Source: Clostridium sp. LS (lineage in GTDB: Bacteria > Bacillota > Clostridia > Clostridiales > Clostridiaceae). From it: a stretch of DNA of 64,000 nucleotides. The DNA lies in contig NZ_AUUU01000007.1 of assembly GCF_002760435.1 (NCBI RefSeq), positions 1 through 64,000 of the forward strand. Reading direction: 5' to 3'. Shown here piece after piece: positions 34,770-44,500 of this stretch (its first letter is position 1; every line of letters starts with the position of its first letter). Made by a program: the position numbers and the translations under genes. The notes beneath the pieces were generated by a model. That model had not been told where the DNA came from, searched no databases, and saw nothing but the letters and a program-made list of their open reading frames with translations.

Positions 34770-35276
34770 TTATACTTCCCTAGATAATTGATCAACTCGT
34801 TTTAACATTTGCGGCATTCTATATTCGCCTTTTAACTCTTTTACAAATTGTGCAGCATAATTTAAATCTAAGCCAATAGCACTAACATACAGTGGTTTGT
34901 TACTATTTCCACGATATACTTCCAAATAATTTGTACTATCTTTAAAAAAAGTTTTTGCCACTCCCATAACAGGGGTTTTATTATTTAAAGCTTCATATAA
35001 ATATCCACCTAATCCTTTTTTATTCTCATTAAGCCAAACGAAACTATCAACAATAATAAAATCTATATTTTCTTTTACCTCGTTCAAAAGTTTTAATATA
35101 CATGGCAGTTCTCTTTTATAAAATTCTCCTGGAATATACTCATTTATCTCATGGACTAGTACATTATATTCAGCTAAAATACGCTCATCTTCATCTTTTT
35201 GAAAAACTATACAACTAGCCTTTGCGTAATTTTCATAATAGTAAACATCAAAACATGCTGCAATTACACTTTCCAT
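34770..35276 (-). CDS. short endonuclease V family protein
   Basis: A 168-residue protein with the endonuclease V pattern: CFDVYYYENYAKASCIVF (Asp10), PGEFYKRELPCIL with the expected acidic residue, IIVDSFVWL, GLGGYLYEAL, GVAKTFF, and RGNSNKPLYVSAIGLD near the end. The family cuts DNA or RNA next to deoxyinosine or inosine. It is shorter than the usual 220 residues and has VDSF where the family has DG, and no HPR segment, so its activity may differ. It lies 12 bases upstream of the MoxR gene, in the same transcript. Confidence 0.8.
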   Translation of the reverse strand: MESVIAACFDVYYYENYAKASCIVFQKDEDERILAEYNVLVHEINEYIPGEFYKRELPCILKLLNEVKENIDFIIVDSFVWLNENKKGLGGYLYEALNNKTPVMGVAKTFFKDSTNYLEVYRGNSNKPLYVSAIGLDLNYAAQFVKELKGEYRMPQMLKRVDQLSREV

Positions 35277-35290
35277 TACTTTTCACCTTC

Positions 35291-35374
35291 TTAATATTTG
35301 AACTCTTCCCACCAGTCTTCTCCACCTTCAAGCCAGTATTTCACCAAACTAAAAATTATAACTTTGGTACACAT
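35291..35374 (-). CDS. 27-residue ORF, probably a gene remnant
   Basis: MCTKVIIFSLVKYWLEGGED, then WWEEFKY, starting 3 bases after the stop of 35378-35863 and ending 15 bases before endonuclease V. It has no ribosome binding site. The W-rich end looks like the C-terminus of a larger protein. It may be a relic. Confidence 0.3.
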   Translation of the reverse strand: MCTKVIIFSLVKYWLEGGEDWWEEFKY

Positions 35375-35377
35375 GAC

Positions 35378-35863
35378 TTATTCTTTAACTGTGATATCAT
35401 ACATCTCAATAAACAAATTCAAATTTTTATTAAGCTCCTCTATTACCTTAAATGCTGGTTCTAAAGTTTCCTCTATACCGTCAATAAATAGATCTATGTG
35501 GAATTTTAAAGTTGTTCCAAGTTGTCTTCCATTTGGAGTTACTGGTGGCAACGCAAATGGTCTTAATTGAATTTTAGTACCACCCCTAGCTGAATCTCTA
35601 ATAAACCAAGCTAAAAATTCAAGACTTCTAAGGCTATCTCCCGAGTTATCAAGACTAAATTCAAATTGAATAAGTACTTCATTTTTAAGCCCACCTTTTG
35701 TACGCAGAATCGCTACATGAGGAAGGTGTGAAAACTGAGATGTTTGTAATAATTCAGTATTTACCTCCTCTAAATTATCTATACCACTTTCTATTGAAAC
35801 AACTCCCATTAACTTTAAAATTGTATTATGAAAATTTTCTATTTCCTTTGGATAATTACCCAT
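35378..35863 (-). CDS. 161-residue protein of unknown function
   Basis: Cytoplasmic, mixed alpha/beta, without recognised family. It has an RTKGGLKNEVLIQFEFSLDN strand pair and a LRPFALPPVTPNGRQLGTTL segment with a Pro-rich turn. The ATG follows GGGTGAT. By its place between the immunity-type block and endonuclease V it could be a further immunity-type protein, which is inference. Confidence 0.65.
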   Translation of the reverse strand: MGNYPKEIENFHNTILKLMGVVSIESGIDNLEEVNTELLQTSQFSHLPHVAILRTKGGLKNEVLIQFEFSLDNSGDSLRSLEFLAWFIRDSARGGTKIQLRPFALPPVTPNGRQLGTTLKFHIDLFIDGIEETLEPAFKVIEELNKNLNLFIEMYDITVKE

Positions 35864-35973
35864 ATGATCACCCTAACTTTTTTATTTTTATTACTCTAAG
35901 TTTTAACAAAAATCCCAATTAACTAAGACCTAGTTAAACATTATAATTTTGCAGCTTTTAAAAAGATTGTTCA

Positions 35974-36353
35974 CTATTGCACTTTGGCATCTTCAAGGAT
36001 TATCCACATGTTTTTTTCATCATAATCTTTTACCTTTGCACATACTAAGTGATTAGGATATAAGTTCTTTGCTTCTGAGTTTCTGGCACCTCTTCGTAAA
36101 CAGTAATAGTAAATGTTTTGTTATCTAGTTCTATAATAACTCCTTGTGGTATGAATAGCCCATATCTCTATCTACTCTATTTGAGGCTATATACCTGTTA
36201 TCACATATCATTATTTGTCTTTCTTTATATCCATCATTTACTACTTCCATATATGTATGGTATTCCTTTCCATTCTCAAACCAATCCCATTTGAACTTTA
36301 TATACATTGAATCATTTCTTACCCATCCAAAAGTTAAATTTTTGCAAGACCAT
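35974..36353 (-). pseudogene. multiply frameshifted cluster gene
   Basis: Reading from an ATG at 36353, protein-like sequence passes through frames in turn: KNLTFGWVRNDSMYIKFKWD and RQIMICDNRYIASNRVD; then IPQGVIIELDNKTFTITVYE; then NLYPNHLVCAKVKDYDEKNM to a TAG at 35974. At least two frameshifts separate them. The intact protein would have been about 125 residues and beta-rich. Family not recognised. Confidence 0.6.
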
Positions 36354-36359
36354 TTTATA

Positions 36360-37571
36360 TTAAATAAGGTTCTTTATTAATACTGCTGCTCTGTTTCTAT
36401 GTTTACTATCAATTATTCCATCAAAGTATAATGAATAACTTCTACCACAAGCCTTTAATTTGCGAAGTATTATATTATCCATATTAAATGTAATCTTTCT
36501 TCCTGTAACTTGATTAATATAACTCTTTTTATCTATATGCTGTAACCAACATTCCATAAGCTCTCCAGATTTAACTACAAGCCAGCCGTTACCTCCTTTT
36601 ATTGGTTCAGCATCGCTGCCATATGTAAATGTTAATGCATATGTATCACTATCTAACTTCACACTTTCCATAGAATATATAGAACATAATTCGGTAAATT
36701 CAAATAACTGCTTTTCTTCTATCTGTTTACCATCAGTATCATAAACTGCATAAAATATTTCGCTAGGCCTTTCTACATGAAATATGTTTCCGCCATTTGC
36801 AGTTACCTCAACTGTCTCATAATTTTTCCAATTGATAACAGGACTATTCTTTTCAAAATATGCATCCAAAAACATACCTTCTACAAAAACTTTACGTTCC
36901 TTAATAGATACTCCTTTATGATCAAGCAAGCGGTGCAATATCACCTTTTCATCAATTGTTGAAAAGGCCTGTATTCCTTCTTCATTATACAAGCATCTAC
37001 TTACCAATGGCTCTTCTATTTTCACACGCTTTACTGACTGAAAGTGTTTAGTCTTAGAAAATTTATATTCTCCTAGTTTTGTAGGTTTTTTATTAAAGGT
37101 TCCATCAGTATACGATAATATCTTATCTCCATCTCTAAAAATATGCTCGGCTACTGATGCCATTAGTTTACAATCCCCAATATCTTTTCTATCCCCTATG
37201 GGCAAGCATACAACCCTATTTAAAGATGTTTTTGAGTATCCAATTACACACCAAATTTCATCATTTGGGCCTTCGAATAAATCATATGGTACTCCATCAT
37301 ATTCGCAGTAACATGTAGTTTGTAAGTTTTCTACATCCATTTTAATATAGCAAAAGTTATTTTTATATTTATCTAATTCATCTAAGTGTGATGCAATATC
37401 AGATGCATCTTTATAGTTATTTATACTAAAAAACACTTGATTCTTTGATGGTAAGTAGCACATATCCCCTGTGCTCAGACGATAATCAGCATCGATATAT
37501 ATACCATAAAATTCATTCATATGATAATTGCTGATCTTAAAAATATTATTATCTATAATTAAATCTTCCAA
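36360..37571 (-). CDS. 403-residue beta-rich protein of unknown function
   Basis: Cytoplasmic, with repeating short strands (YGIYIDADYRL, EIWCVIGYSKTSLNRVVCL, DTYALTFTYGSD, GNGWLVVKSG) that suggest a beta-propeller-like fold, although I cannot show blades. It ends with RNRAAVLIKNLI. No family recognised. It is part of the cluster, with a decayed gene on each side. AAGGAGG precedes the ATG. Confidence 0.7.
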   Translation of the reverse strand: MEDLIIDNNIFKISNYHMNEFYGIYIDADYRLSTGDMCYLPSKNQVFFSINNYKDASDIASHLDELDKYKNNFCYIKMDVENLQTTCYCEYDGVPYDLFEGPNDEIWCVIGYSKTSLNRVVCLPIGDRKDIGDCKLMASVAEHIFRDGDKILSYTDGTFNKKPTKLGEYKFSKTKHFQSVKRVKIEEPLVSRCLYNEEGIQAFSTIDEKVILHRLLDHKGVSIKERKVFVEGMFLDAYFEKNSPVINWKNYETVEVTANGGNIFHVERPSEIFYAVYDTDGKQIEEKQLFEFTELCSIYSMESVKLDSDTYALTFTYGSDAEPIKGGNGWLVVKSGELMECWLQHIDKKSYINQVTGRKITFNMDNIILRKLKACGRSYSLYFDGIIDSKHRNRAAVLIKNLI

Positions 37572-37623
37572 AGTTTTCCTCCTTAATTCAATCTAGTTAT
37601 ATCAACCACTGATTTGCTATTTC

Positions 37624-37774
37624 TTAAACCCAATCTACAAAATTATTACATCCATTTATTCTATAAAAGGTATATTCAAGACACTGTTCATAGAAAGTAA
37701 CATAATTAAACCTTTTATATATTTTAATTTTCTCTATTCTGTTGCCTATATTTCCCTCGTCAACATAGGTTCTT
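37624..37774 (-). pseudogene. C-terminal relic of a lost gene
   Basis: Without a start, the frame GKRTYVDEGNIGNRIEKIKI then YKRFNYVTFYEQCLEYTFYR runs from the DUF2262 stop to a TAA at 37624. It looks coding but has no N-terminus, so it is probably the end of a deleted gene. Confidence 0.45.
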
Positions 37775-38578
37775 TTACCCCGCAATATCTGCTGACTCAA
37801 AACTTCCGTTTATATTTCCACTGACTATGATGCAGTGTCCTGCAAACAAGTCTCCGTCAAAGAAAAAAATCTCAAACTTACCTTGAGGGTAAACGCTTAT
37901 AGTATCTAGTCCTATAGATTCAATAAACAGTTCTTTTGTAACCTCGTCAATATCATCCTCTTCATCAATCCAATCATTGGCAAGTTCTAAAAGTTCACTT
38001 GCAGCATAGTCTCTAATTTTATCACTCCAGTTCTTCTGATTTTTGAAAAGCTCATGTGCGGTTTTAAGAGAATTTTCCATTGCTTCTTCATCATCTAAAT
38101 CAAAATATAATCGTCCTTCTTCACCTGCCCAAGTGATATCAGTTTCGAAAAGTTTAAGCCCTTTATCTAATTTAAATTCTCCAATAATCTCATCTTCATA
38201 AAATACTGGTTTTAGTTCTTCCACCAATATGTTCTGAAGCTCTTCATCCTTGTAATCGGCATCTATAAGTTCCACTAACATGAAAGATCTTTCGCCCTTT
38301 CTAATCTTAAGTTTAATTACGGAACTTTCCTTAATAGTCTTTTGCCACTCCTTAAGACCTTCATTATCAGTGAGCCAAGTTAGGTTTACCTCCTCTTTTA
38401 CTGCTGGTTCACTACTATTTAAATCTTTCCAAGCAATAAGATTTATAGAAGCTCTCCATAACTCTTCTTTTCCGCCCTTGCCTGCACCGACTCCTAGAGC
38501 TGCTGTTACAGCGGCCACCTCAAATATCTCCTCTTTAAATCTATTTTCAAAGCTTTTTATTTCGCTGTTTTTACTCAT
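37775..38578 (-). CDS. DUF2262-domain protein
   Basis: A 267-residue cytoplasmic, acidic protein. The C-terminal 140 residues match the DUF2262 pattern, ending FEIFFFDGDLFAGHCIIVSG and GSFESADIAG. The middle part is strand-rich (WRASINLIAWKDL, RSFMLVELIDADY). DUF2262 proteins often sit beside immunity-type genes and are thought to be part of such arrays; the function is unknown. AGGAGG precedes the ATG. Confidence 0.75.
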   Translation of the reverse strand: MSKNSEIKSFENRFKEEIFEVAAVTAALGVGAGKGGKEELWRASINLIAWKDLNSSEPAVKEEVNLTWLTDNEGLKEWQKTIKESSVIKLKIRKGERSFMLVELIDADYKDEELQNILVEELKPVFYEDEIIGEFKLDKGLKLFETDITWAGEEGRLYFDLDDEEAMENSLKTAHELFKNQKNWSDKIRDYAASELLELANDWIDEEDDIDEVTKELFIESIGLDTISVYPQGKFEIFFFDGDLFAGHCIIVSGNINGSFESADIAG

Positions 38579-38607
38579 GATTTCCTCCTATTTCAAGACT
38601 ATTATAT

Positions 38608-38957
38608 TTATGTTATTTTCAGAATGATCCCAAAATCTTCTTCAAAATCGTTTAAATTAACTAAATCGCTTTTCTCTAAATATTTAAAATATCTATCCGC
38701 TTCCCCTGGATGTAATTTTCCTGTAATAGCTTTTAAAAGATTTCGCCCTTCCTCATATATTCTAAATTCTAATGGTATTTTCCCGTCCTCATCATACTCA
38801 AAATCACATATTTCCTCCATTAACTCCTCAATTAATTCATTTTTGCTTATTGGAAGATTTCTACACAACCTATGTGATAATGAAATATCTCCCCTTAAAG
38901 ATCTTTCCAATAAACTATAATCTTTATTACACCTGATATTCCTATAAAAAATCTCAT
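38608..38957 (-). CDS. about 115-residue helical protein with a possible N-terminal frameshift
   Basis: The frame covers MERSLRGDISLSHRLCRNLP to EEDFGIILKIT and stays open upstream (FYRNIRCNKDYSLLERSL) with no start codon of its own. An ATG at 38957, exactly after the previous gene's stop, is joined to that frame if the run of six Ts (38947-38952) had seven (MRFFYRNIR...). The gene is therefore either disrupted by one missing T or read by slippage. The product is acidic and helical; no family recognised. A late TTG at 38910 is the only in-frame alternative. Confidence 0.55.
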
Positions 38958-39629
38958 TTAAAGCTCTCCTTTCACATTCCCAAGCCTTTCATAATAATCT
39001 TCAGCATCCCATTCCTCTTCTGAATACAACATTTTAAGAAATTCTGTAAATGTACTGCTAATTTCTGGTATATACTTCTTTATAATGTGTTGTGTTAATA
39101 ATTCATCTTCCTCTTCTATTTCAAAAGGATAAAAACTGAACTCCAATTTACGCTCTTCTTCATTAAATAAAAACCATGATTTATCTGCATAAACTACTCT
39201 TGGTTCACCATTTTTAATTGTATTTAAATCCATACAAATTACATTCCCACCTACTGTAGTCGCAAATGTGATAAGTCCATATTGAATAAGGTAAGCTCCT
39301 GGAGAAAGGTCACAATTTTCTTCCTTAATACCATTAAGATCTAATAAACATACATCACCATTTAATATTCCAAGTTCTCTTGGTTCGAAATTTTCATAAA
39401 AACTTATTATATTCTTAGGAACTTTATAATTCTTCAAAGCTAAAAGTTCGCCATCTTCCTCATAAAATACTGATGACCAGTAATTAAAGAAATCATATAA
39501 ATCTGTCAGCACCTTTAATTTTTCCTTATCTAAACAAGGTGAAAATGCAGCACCTATGCTTCTCTCATCAAAGCCATTTTGTATTAAATAATTTTGTATT
39601 TTACTTATAATTGGTTTATACTTGTCCAT
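38958..39629 (-). CDS. SMI1/KNR4 (SUKH) family protein
   Basis: A 223-residue acidic, cytoplasmic protein. The SUKH features are YKVPKNIISFYENFEP (the conserved start helix), YLIQYGLITFATTVGGNVICMDL (central strands) and a final SSTFTEFLKMLYSEEEW helix. SUKH proteins are a main superfamily of immunity proteins against polymorphic nuclease toxins. This is one of two SUKH genes in the cluster. No toxin gene is seen. It abuts the next gene (stop directly followed by ATG). Confidence 0.75.
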   Translation of the reverse strand: MDKYKPIISKIQNYLIQNGFDERSIGAAFSPCLDKEKLKVLTDLYDFFNYWSSVFYEEDGELLALKNYKVPKNIISFYENFEPRELGILNGDVCLLDLNGIKEENCDLSPGAYLIQYGLITFATTVGGNVICMDLNTIKNGEPRVVYADKSWFLFNEEERKLEFSFYPFEIEEEDELLTQHIIKKYIPEISSTFTEFLKMLYSEEEWDAEDYYERLGNVKGEL

Positions 39630-39714
39630 AATTAATCTTCCCTTACATCATTATTATTTATGAATTGTGCCTACAATCTAAATGGCTCATTATAATTACC
39701 AGGATGTATTACTT

Positions 39715-40173
39715 TTAATTTTTCTTCTTTTTAGATTCATAAAGACAACCTATTACTTCACAAATATATTCATAAAATGTTTTTCCAGTCCTATCTATAC
39801 TTCCCAAATCACCATCCCAAATTTCTCCTACTTTCCAATCTTCATCAATTAAAAAAACTAAGGCTTTATTAGAAGGATCACATCCAAATTGTAATACCCT
39901 TTCTTCAAAATCTAAAAATTCCAAAAGACTCTCATCATAGAACTCATCAAGTTCACATAGATCTCCAAAGATAGTACAAAACTCCCTTCCAAAACTACCT
40001 ACACCTATTTCCGAAAGATACTCTAAATACTCCTCAGGAATTTGAGGATATTCTTTTCGCAGTTCTTCTATCTGCTTTTTAGAGTACAATTCTCTTTCCT
40101 CTTTACGTGAAATTAGTTGGTCATCTAATTGATCTATATATTTTAATTCCTCAAGTTCTTTTTCATATCTCAC
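39715..40173 (-). CDS. SMI1/KNR4 (SUKH) family protein
   Basis: A 152-residue protein with the SUKH core: YPQIPEEYLEYLSEIGVGSFG (helix and conserved Gly), LEFLDFEERVLQFGCDPSNKALVFLIDED, and a final FYEYICEVIGCLYES helix. It is shorter and closer to the family norm than 38958-39629. Immunity-type by family. Confidence 0.8.
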   Translation of the reverse strand: MRYEKELEELKYIDQLDDQLISRKEERELYSKKQIEELRKEYPQIPEEYLEYLSEIGVGSFGREFCTIFGDLCELDEFYDESLLEFLDFEERVLQFGCDPSNKALVFLIDEDWKVGEIWDGDLGSIDRTGKTFYEYICEVIGCLYESKKKKN

Positions 40174-40194
40174 AATATCACCCTTTCATTAAAT

Positions 40195-40833
40195 TTAATT
40201 TCTCCAAATACAAAGTTCCTCAAGGTTCTTTAATTCCTCTACACCATCAATACTTTCTAATGAAACAGTACCTAATTCTAGAATTCTAAGCTTATTTAAA
40301 ACTTTCAAAAAATCAATTTTATGAATCTCAATACAACAATCCATAAATCTCAATCCTTCTAATTCTGTAAAATACTTAAAATCATCTGTATTTAATAGGC
40401 TCTCATTTTCAGCATCATCTTCATACTCTTCTTCATAAGGGGCAAAACTTTCTAAGGATTCTTCAAATTTACTACTTTCCATTGATATATTCTCAGATTC
40501 CCTATCAAAAATATTTGATTGTTCTTCAACTACTTCTTCCTTTAATTCTAAAGAATAACTGTCACTCCATTTATTTATTTCAAGAAATTCGTCTATAGAA
40601 TTAAATTTTGTTACATTATATATACAGCAACATTCATATTCATCACCACAGTCACTTGGAATAAATTTTTTAGGTGGTGCTTGGAGACTTAATTGAAGTT
40701 CATAATCATTGCTTGTCCCAATTCTAATGTATTTTATTTTCTTTAAATACTCTTCTTTTAATATGTTATCTTTCTTATCTAAAATTTTACATAGGCAATC
40801 TTCTAACCATTTTGATTTTAACTTAATTTCCAT
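40195..40833 (-). CDS. 212-residue acidic protein with LRR-like end
   Basis: A cytoplasmic protein: a mixed N-terminal region (1-110), an acidic low-complexity stretch (SFAPYEEEYEDDAENES), and a C-terminus with three leucine-rich-like segments (LRFMDCCIEIHKIDFLKVL, LRILELGTVSLESI, LKNLEELCIW). No firm family. The ATG is preceded by nine G bases in a row (40838-40846), a rare tract in this DNA that serves as its ribosome binding site. Changes in tract length could alter translation. Confidence 0.65.
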   Translation of the reverse strand: MEIKLKSKWLEDCLCKILDKKDNILKEEYLKKIKYIRIGTSNDYELQLSLQAPPKKFIPSDCGDEYECCCIYNVTKFNSIDEFLEINKWSDSYSLELKEEVVEEQSNIFDRESENISMESSKFEESLESFAPYEEEYEDDAENESLLNTDDFKYFTELEGLRFMDCCIEIHKIDFLKVLNKLRILELGTVSLESIDGVEELKNLEELCIWRN

Positions 40834-40837
40834 TTGT

Positions 40838-40846
40838 CCCCCCCCC
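40838..40846 (-). promoter_or_regulatory. G9 homopolymer as ribosome binding site
   Basis: Nine consecutive Gs on the minus strand, five bases from the ATG of the LRR-like gene. G tracts of this length are scarce in such AT-rich DNA and are prone to slippage, so translation of the gene could vary between cells. Confidence 0.5.
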
Positions 40847-40851
40847 TTTTC

Positions 40852-41517
40852 TCACACTAAATATTCTCTACCCAAATCCACTATGTCTTTTGACTTAAGC
40901 ATATGCATGACTGCATTACTCCCATTTTTTCTCACCAGTTCTTCTTCTGATTCGGTTATAGGAACTAATGTGTAAAAATTGATCTGCGCACCATCATCAA
41001 ATACATATGGCGGAATATCCTCAGATACGCATATCATAATTCTACTTAACTCAGTGCCATTCTTAAATGGAGTTACAGTTCCGCCAGGCTGCCCATTAGG
41101 TATAATTACTTCTTCATTTATAATACCTTCATATATATGTGGCAAATGACCTATTAACCTCAACATTTTAATAGGCCAATAGTTTTCTTCATCTTTGCAG
41201 GATTCTTGATCTAGCTTCCAATTAGCAGGTAGCTTTATTAATAATTCAGCATATTTATATTCGTTATCTTCTACTGAAAATCCCATTGGATACTCACACA
41301 TTCCAGTAGTTACTAATGTGAAATAGTTTTTCTCTTTACTTGGATTAATTATATTTGTATCTATAGATACTCTGCTGCCAGGAACTATTTCACTTACACT
41401 AGAATCAATACATCCTAAATATTTTTCTATATGCTCTAAAACAATATTTCCATCATCTTCGATCATGTCTTCTTCGTAACTATCATAATCCTTATAGCTC
41501 AATTTATATTCCTCCAC
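40852..41517 (-). CDS. suppressor-of-fused (SUFU) domain protein
   Basis: A 221-residue cytoplasmic protein with the bacterial SUFU pattern: NYFTLVTTGMCEYPM, YAELLIKLPANWKLD, WPIKMLRLIGHLPH, and the C-terminal INFYTLVPITESEEELVRKNG. Bacterial SUFU proteins are a known immunity superfamily in polymorphic-toxin loci. It lies between the DUF4132 gene and the SUKH genes, 34 bases after DUF4132. Confidence 0.87.
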   Translation of the reverse strand: MEEYKLSYKDYDSYEEDMIEDDGNIVLEHIEKYLGCIDSSVSEIVPGSRVSIDTNIINPSKEKNYFTLVTTGMCEYPMGFSVEDNEYKYAELLIKLPANWKLDQESCKDEENYWPIKMLRLIGHLPHIYEGIINEEVIIPNGQPGGTVTPFKNGTELSRIMICVSEDIPPYVFDDGAQINFYTLVPITESEEELVRKNGSNAVMHMLKSKDIVDLGREYLV

Positions 41518-41551
41518 CTTTCTTTTTTACAAAACCAAAAAGATTGTTACT

Positions 41552-44500
41552 CTATTTTTCTTCTCTCCACTTATCATTAGTCCCAGTTTTAGAAACCAAA
41601 GCTCTACTTACTTGATAAAGAATTTCACTAAAGAATCTTTCAGGCAGTGTGTCTAGGGACACCATATTTTGTTCCTGAGTTTTCTCACTTATATAAGCAT
41701 ACTTTGACATGGTTCCTAATTTATAAAAGCACAAATCATACACTGTTGCTTCTTCATTTTCATAGCCTACAGATATGCCGCTGAAATTTAGTCCAGCTTC
41801 TACTTTATAGCTGTTGTCTTCTTTATAAAAAGCAAAATAGCCACCGCCATCTCCAATGGCTCCTCTAATCCATCCAAATCCCGTTAGCTTACCTAATAAA
41901 GACAAACCATTCAACATAGTGCCGCCAAAGCGTTCTACAGTGTTTCTCTTCTTTTCTTCTTCTGTAACAATAAATATTTCTCTATTTAACTGTTCAAAGG
42001 GCTGTTTAATTTCATAGTTTTCAAATTGTTCCTTCCATAAAGACATATCCTCATTATTTAATTCAATAGGGTGAACAATTCCTATTATCATTCCATCCTC
42101 TAATTCATACTCTTCTTCATCTTTAGTATTAAAGCTGCCATCCTCCATATATCTGAAGCTGTCTGTTAAAGCATTGTCTTTATAAACACCCCAAACAAGA
42201 CCTATAGCAAATTTATGCATAATAGGATTTTCAACAAAAAGCTTTATCCAAGAATCTTTTGTCCACTTTCTATTGCTGGACAAGGCCATTTCTAAACGGA
42301 TAGCTTGTATATTGGAAACTGTCTTTAGCTGCTTCTTTAAATTTTTAAATTCTACTAAAGCTTCCTTTGCCTTAGCTTCATCATCTTTTTTTGTTGGAGC
42401 TGGCAGGCTTTTAAGCTTTTTACCACTTTCATCGGTTATTTCTAAAGTAAGCTCTGGAGTGAGTAATGCAGTAAATTTTCTATCTCCATAATCAAAAACT
42501 CTTTCTCCTCTTACGTCAAAGCCTAAGTTTGGAACTATTCTATCAGAAAGCTCTTCTATATCTACTCCAATTTGCTCTGCTGCAAACTTAAGAGCTAAAG
42601 CCGCGGCAGTTTTAACCTGCTTAAATTTAAACTTTCTAGATATATTGTCTACTATTATTAAGGCTTCATTGCTTCCATTTAAAGCAAGAGCCTTTACAGC
42701 TTCACTGGCTATTGCTCCTCTTGAATTCTTAGGCCACTCTTCTATATTTTTTTTAAGTAAACTTATTACTTCATAGTCTCCGTAAACTGAAGCAAAAGAA
42801 AGTATCCATTTTTTCTTACTTTCTGCACCTGCATCTAACCACCTTTGTAAAACCTCTAAGGCAAGCTTTGATAAATCCTTTTTATCTAAAAGCTCTCCTA
42901 CCTTTAAAGCTTCACTGCTTAATCCAATTTCAATGCAGGAAGCATAACATACAAGCACATATTTTATAATTTCACCTTCCGCATAAGCTTCACTTTCCTT
43001 AAACTTTACCTTTGTCAAAGTATCACAATCCAGCCACCTTAGAGCTGCTGCTTTATTACCTTTTAAGCCCTGCTTGCAGTATTCTAAAATATCTAATTCT
43101 TCATCTTTTTCTTCTAAAGCACTTTCTAGATTTAGAGCCTCTCTTAAAAGAGCTTTTATCTTTTCACTTTTTTCTATTTCCAATGCTTTACCTAAGGCCT
43201 CCAGTACTTTTTCATCCCTGCTCTTTAAAAGTACCTTTACTGCTGATTCCCTAACTGCTTGTTTTTTTGAACTTAAGCTAGGTATCACCAATTGCTGCCT
43301 TGTCTTGTTTGAACTTAAAAGTTCTATAACCCTCTCTCTTACCACTTTAGAAGAATCTCCTAAATATTCAATAAGAATTTTTGCACTTTCAGTCTCCTCA
43401 AGATTCTTGTTTAAAATCTCCAAAATACCCTTTCTGCTTTCAGCATCACAATTAGGGATATTTTCTATTACTTCTTCTGCTTTTGTTTTAATTAGATTTT
43501 CTATAATGTTAACTGCTTGGCTCCTTAAGCTATTTCTAACGTAATTACCAAATGCGCAATTACCTAAATAGCATATATAGTTTCTAACGGACGCCCCACA
43601 GCTTAAAAGTAATTGAATGTAAGAATTCAAATCATCGTCAGGCACTTTTTTACCCTTATATTTGAGATAATCATCATACATATGTCTTAATATATCTGGG
43701 TTTCCTATAGCAATAAATATATCCATAGCTCTTTCAAACATAGGAGATTGATCTTTTAACCAGAATAGAATTTTAGAAAAGTTATATGAATACAGATGCA
43801 TGTCTCTTTTCCCAAATAAACCTTCCAATGATTTTTCTATATCACTAAAGGAAATATTTCCTCCTAAATATTGTATGAAATCTTCATAAATATCTCTTTC
43901 AATATTATTCTTATCCATAAACACAGAAAACTCATATATAAAAACATCCTCTACATCATTTAAAAATTCTGTGCCTTCTCCCTTTTGCCAAAGAAGAAAT
44001 GCCATATAAGCTTTATTTATACCAGAGCACATTGAAGTAGCCCTCTTAAATTCTTCTCTGTGTTTATCTACCTCTTCTTTTAGTTCTTTTTCAAAAGTAT
44101 AATCATATCTTAAGCTATTGGATTCTCCAAGCCATGCAATATATAGTTCTTTTTTAATTTTAAGCATGTCTACAAGGCTTGATATCACACTATATCTATT
44201 ATATTTTAAGTAATTATGCAAAGCATAAAAGAACTCTTTATAAGCAAATTCTGCAGCAAATTTAATAAATCTTCTTGAAATTTCAGATTTAATACATATG
44301 TTACAGCTAACTCCTATGAGAAATCTAAAAACATATTTATCAAGGTTTAAAACTAATTTGCTGTCATTTTTTAAAGTTTCCGCTATTACTTCTAAATCTG
44401 AAGTTTCTTCTTTTAAATATTCAGTTAATGCTCCTGCCTGCATTTCAGATATATTATTGTTGAATAGATTTCCTACTGACTCAATCATATCTTTTTCTAA

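Noticed and set aside
43074-43544. 156-codon plus-strand ORF
   Set aside because: Antisense within the second DUF4132 gene; no start signal.
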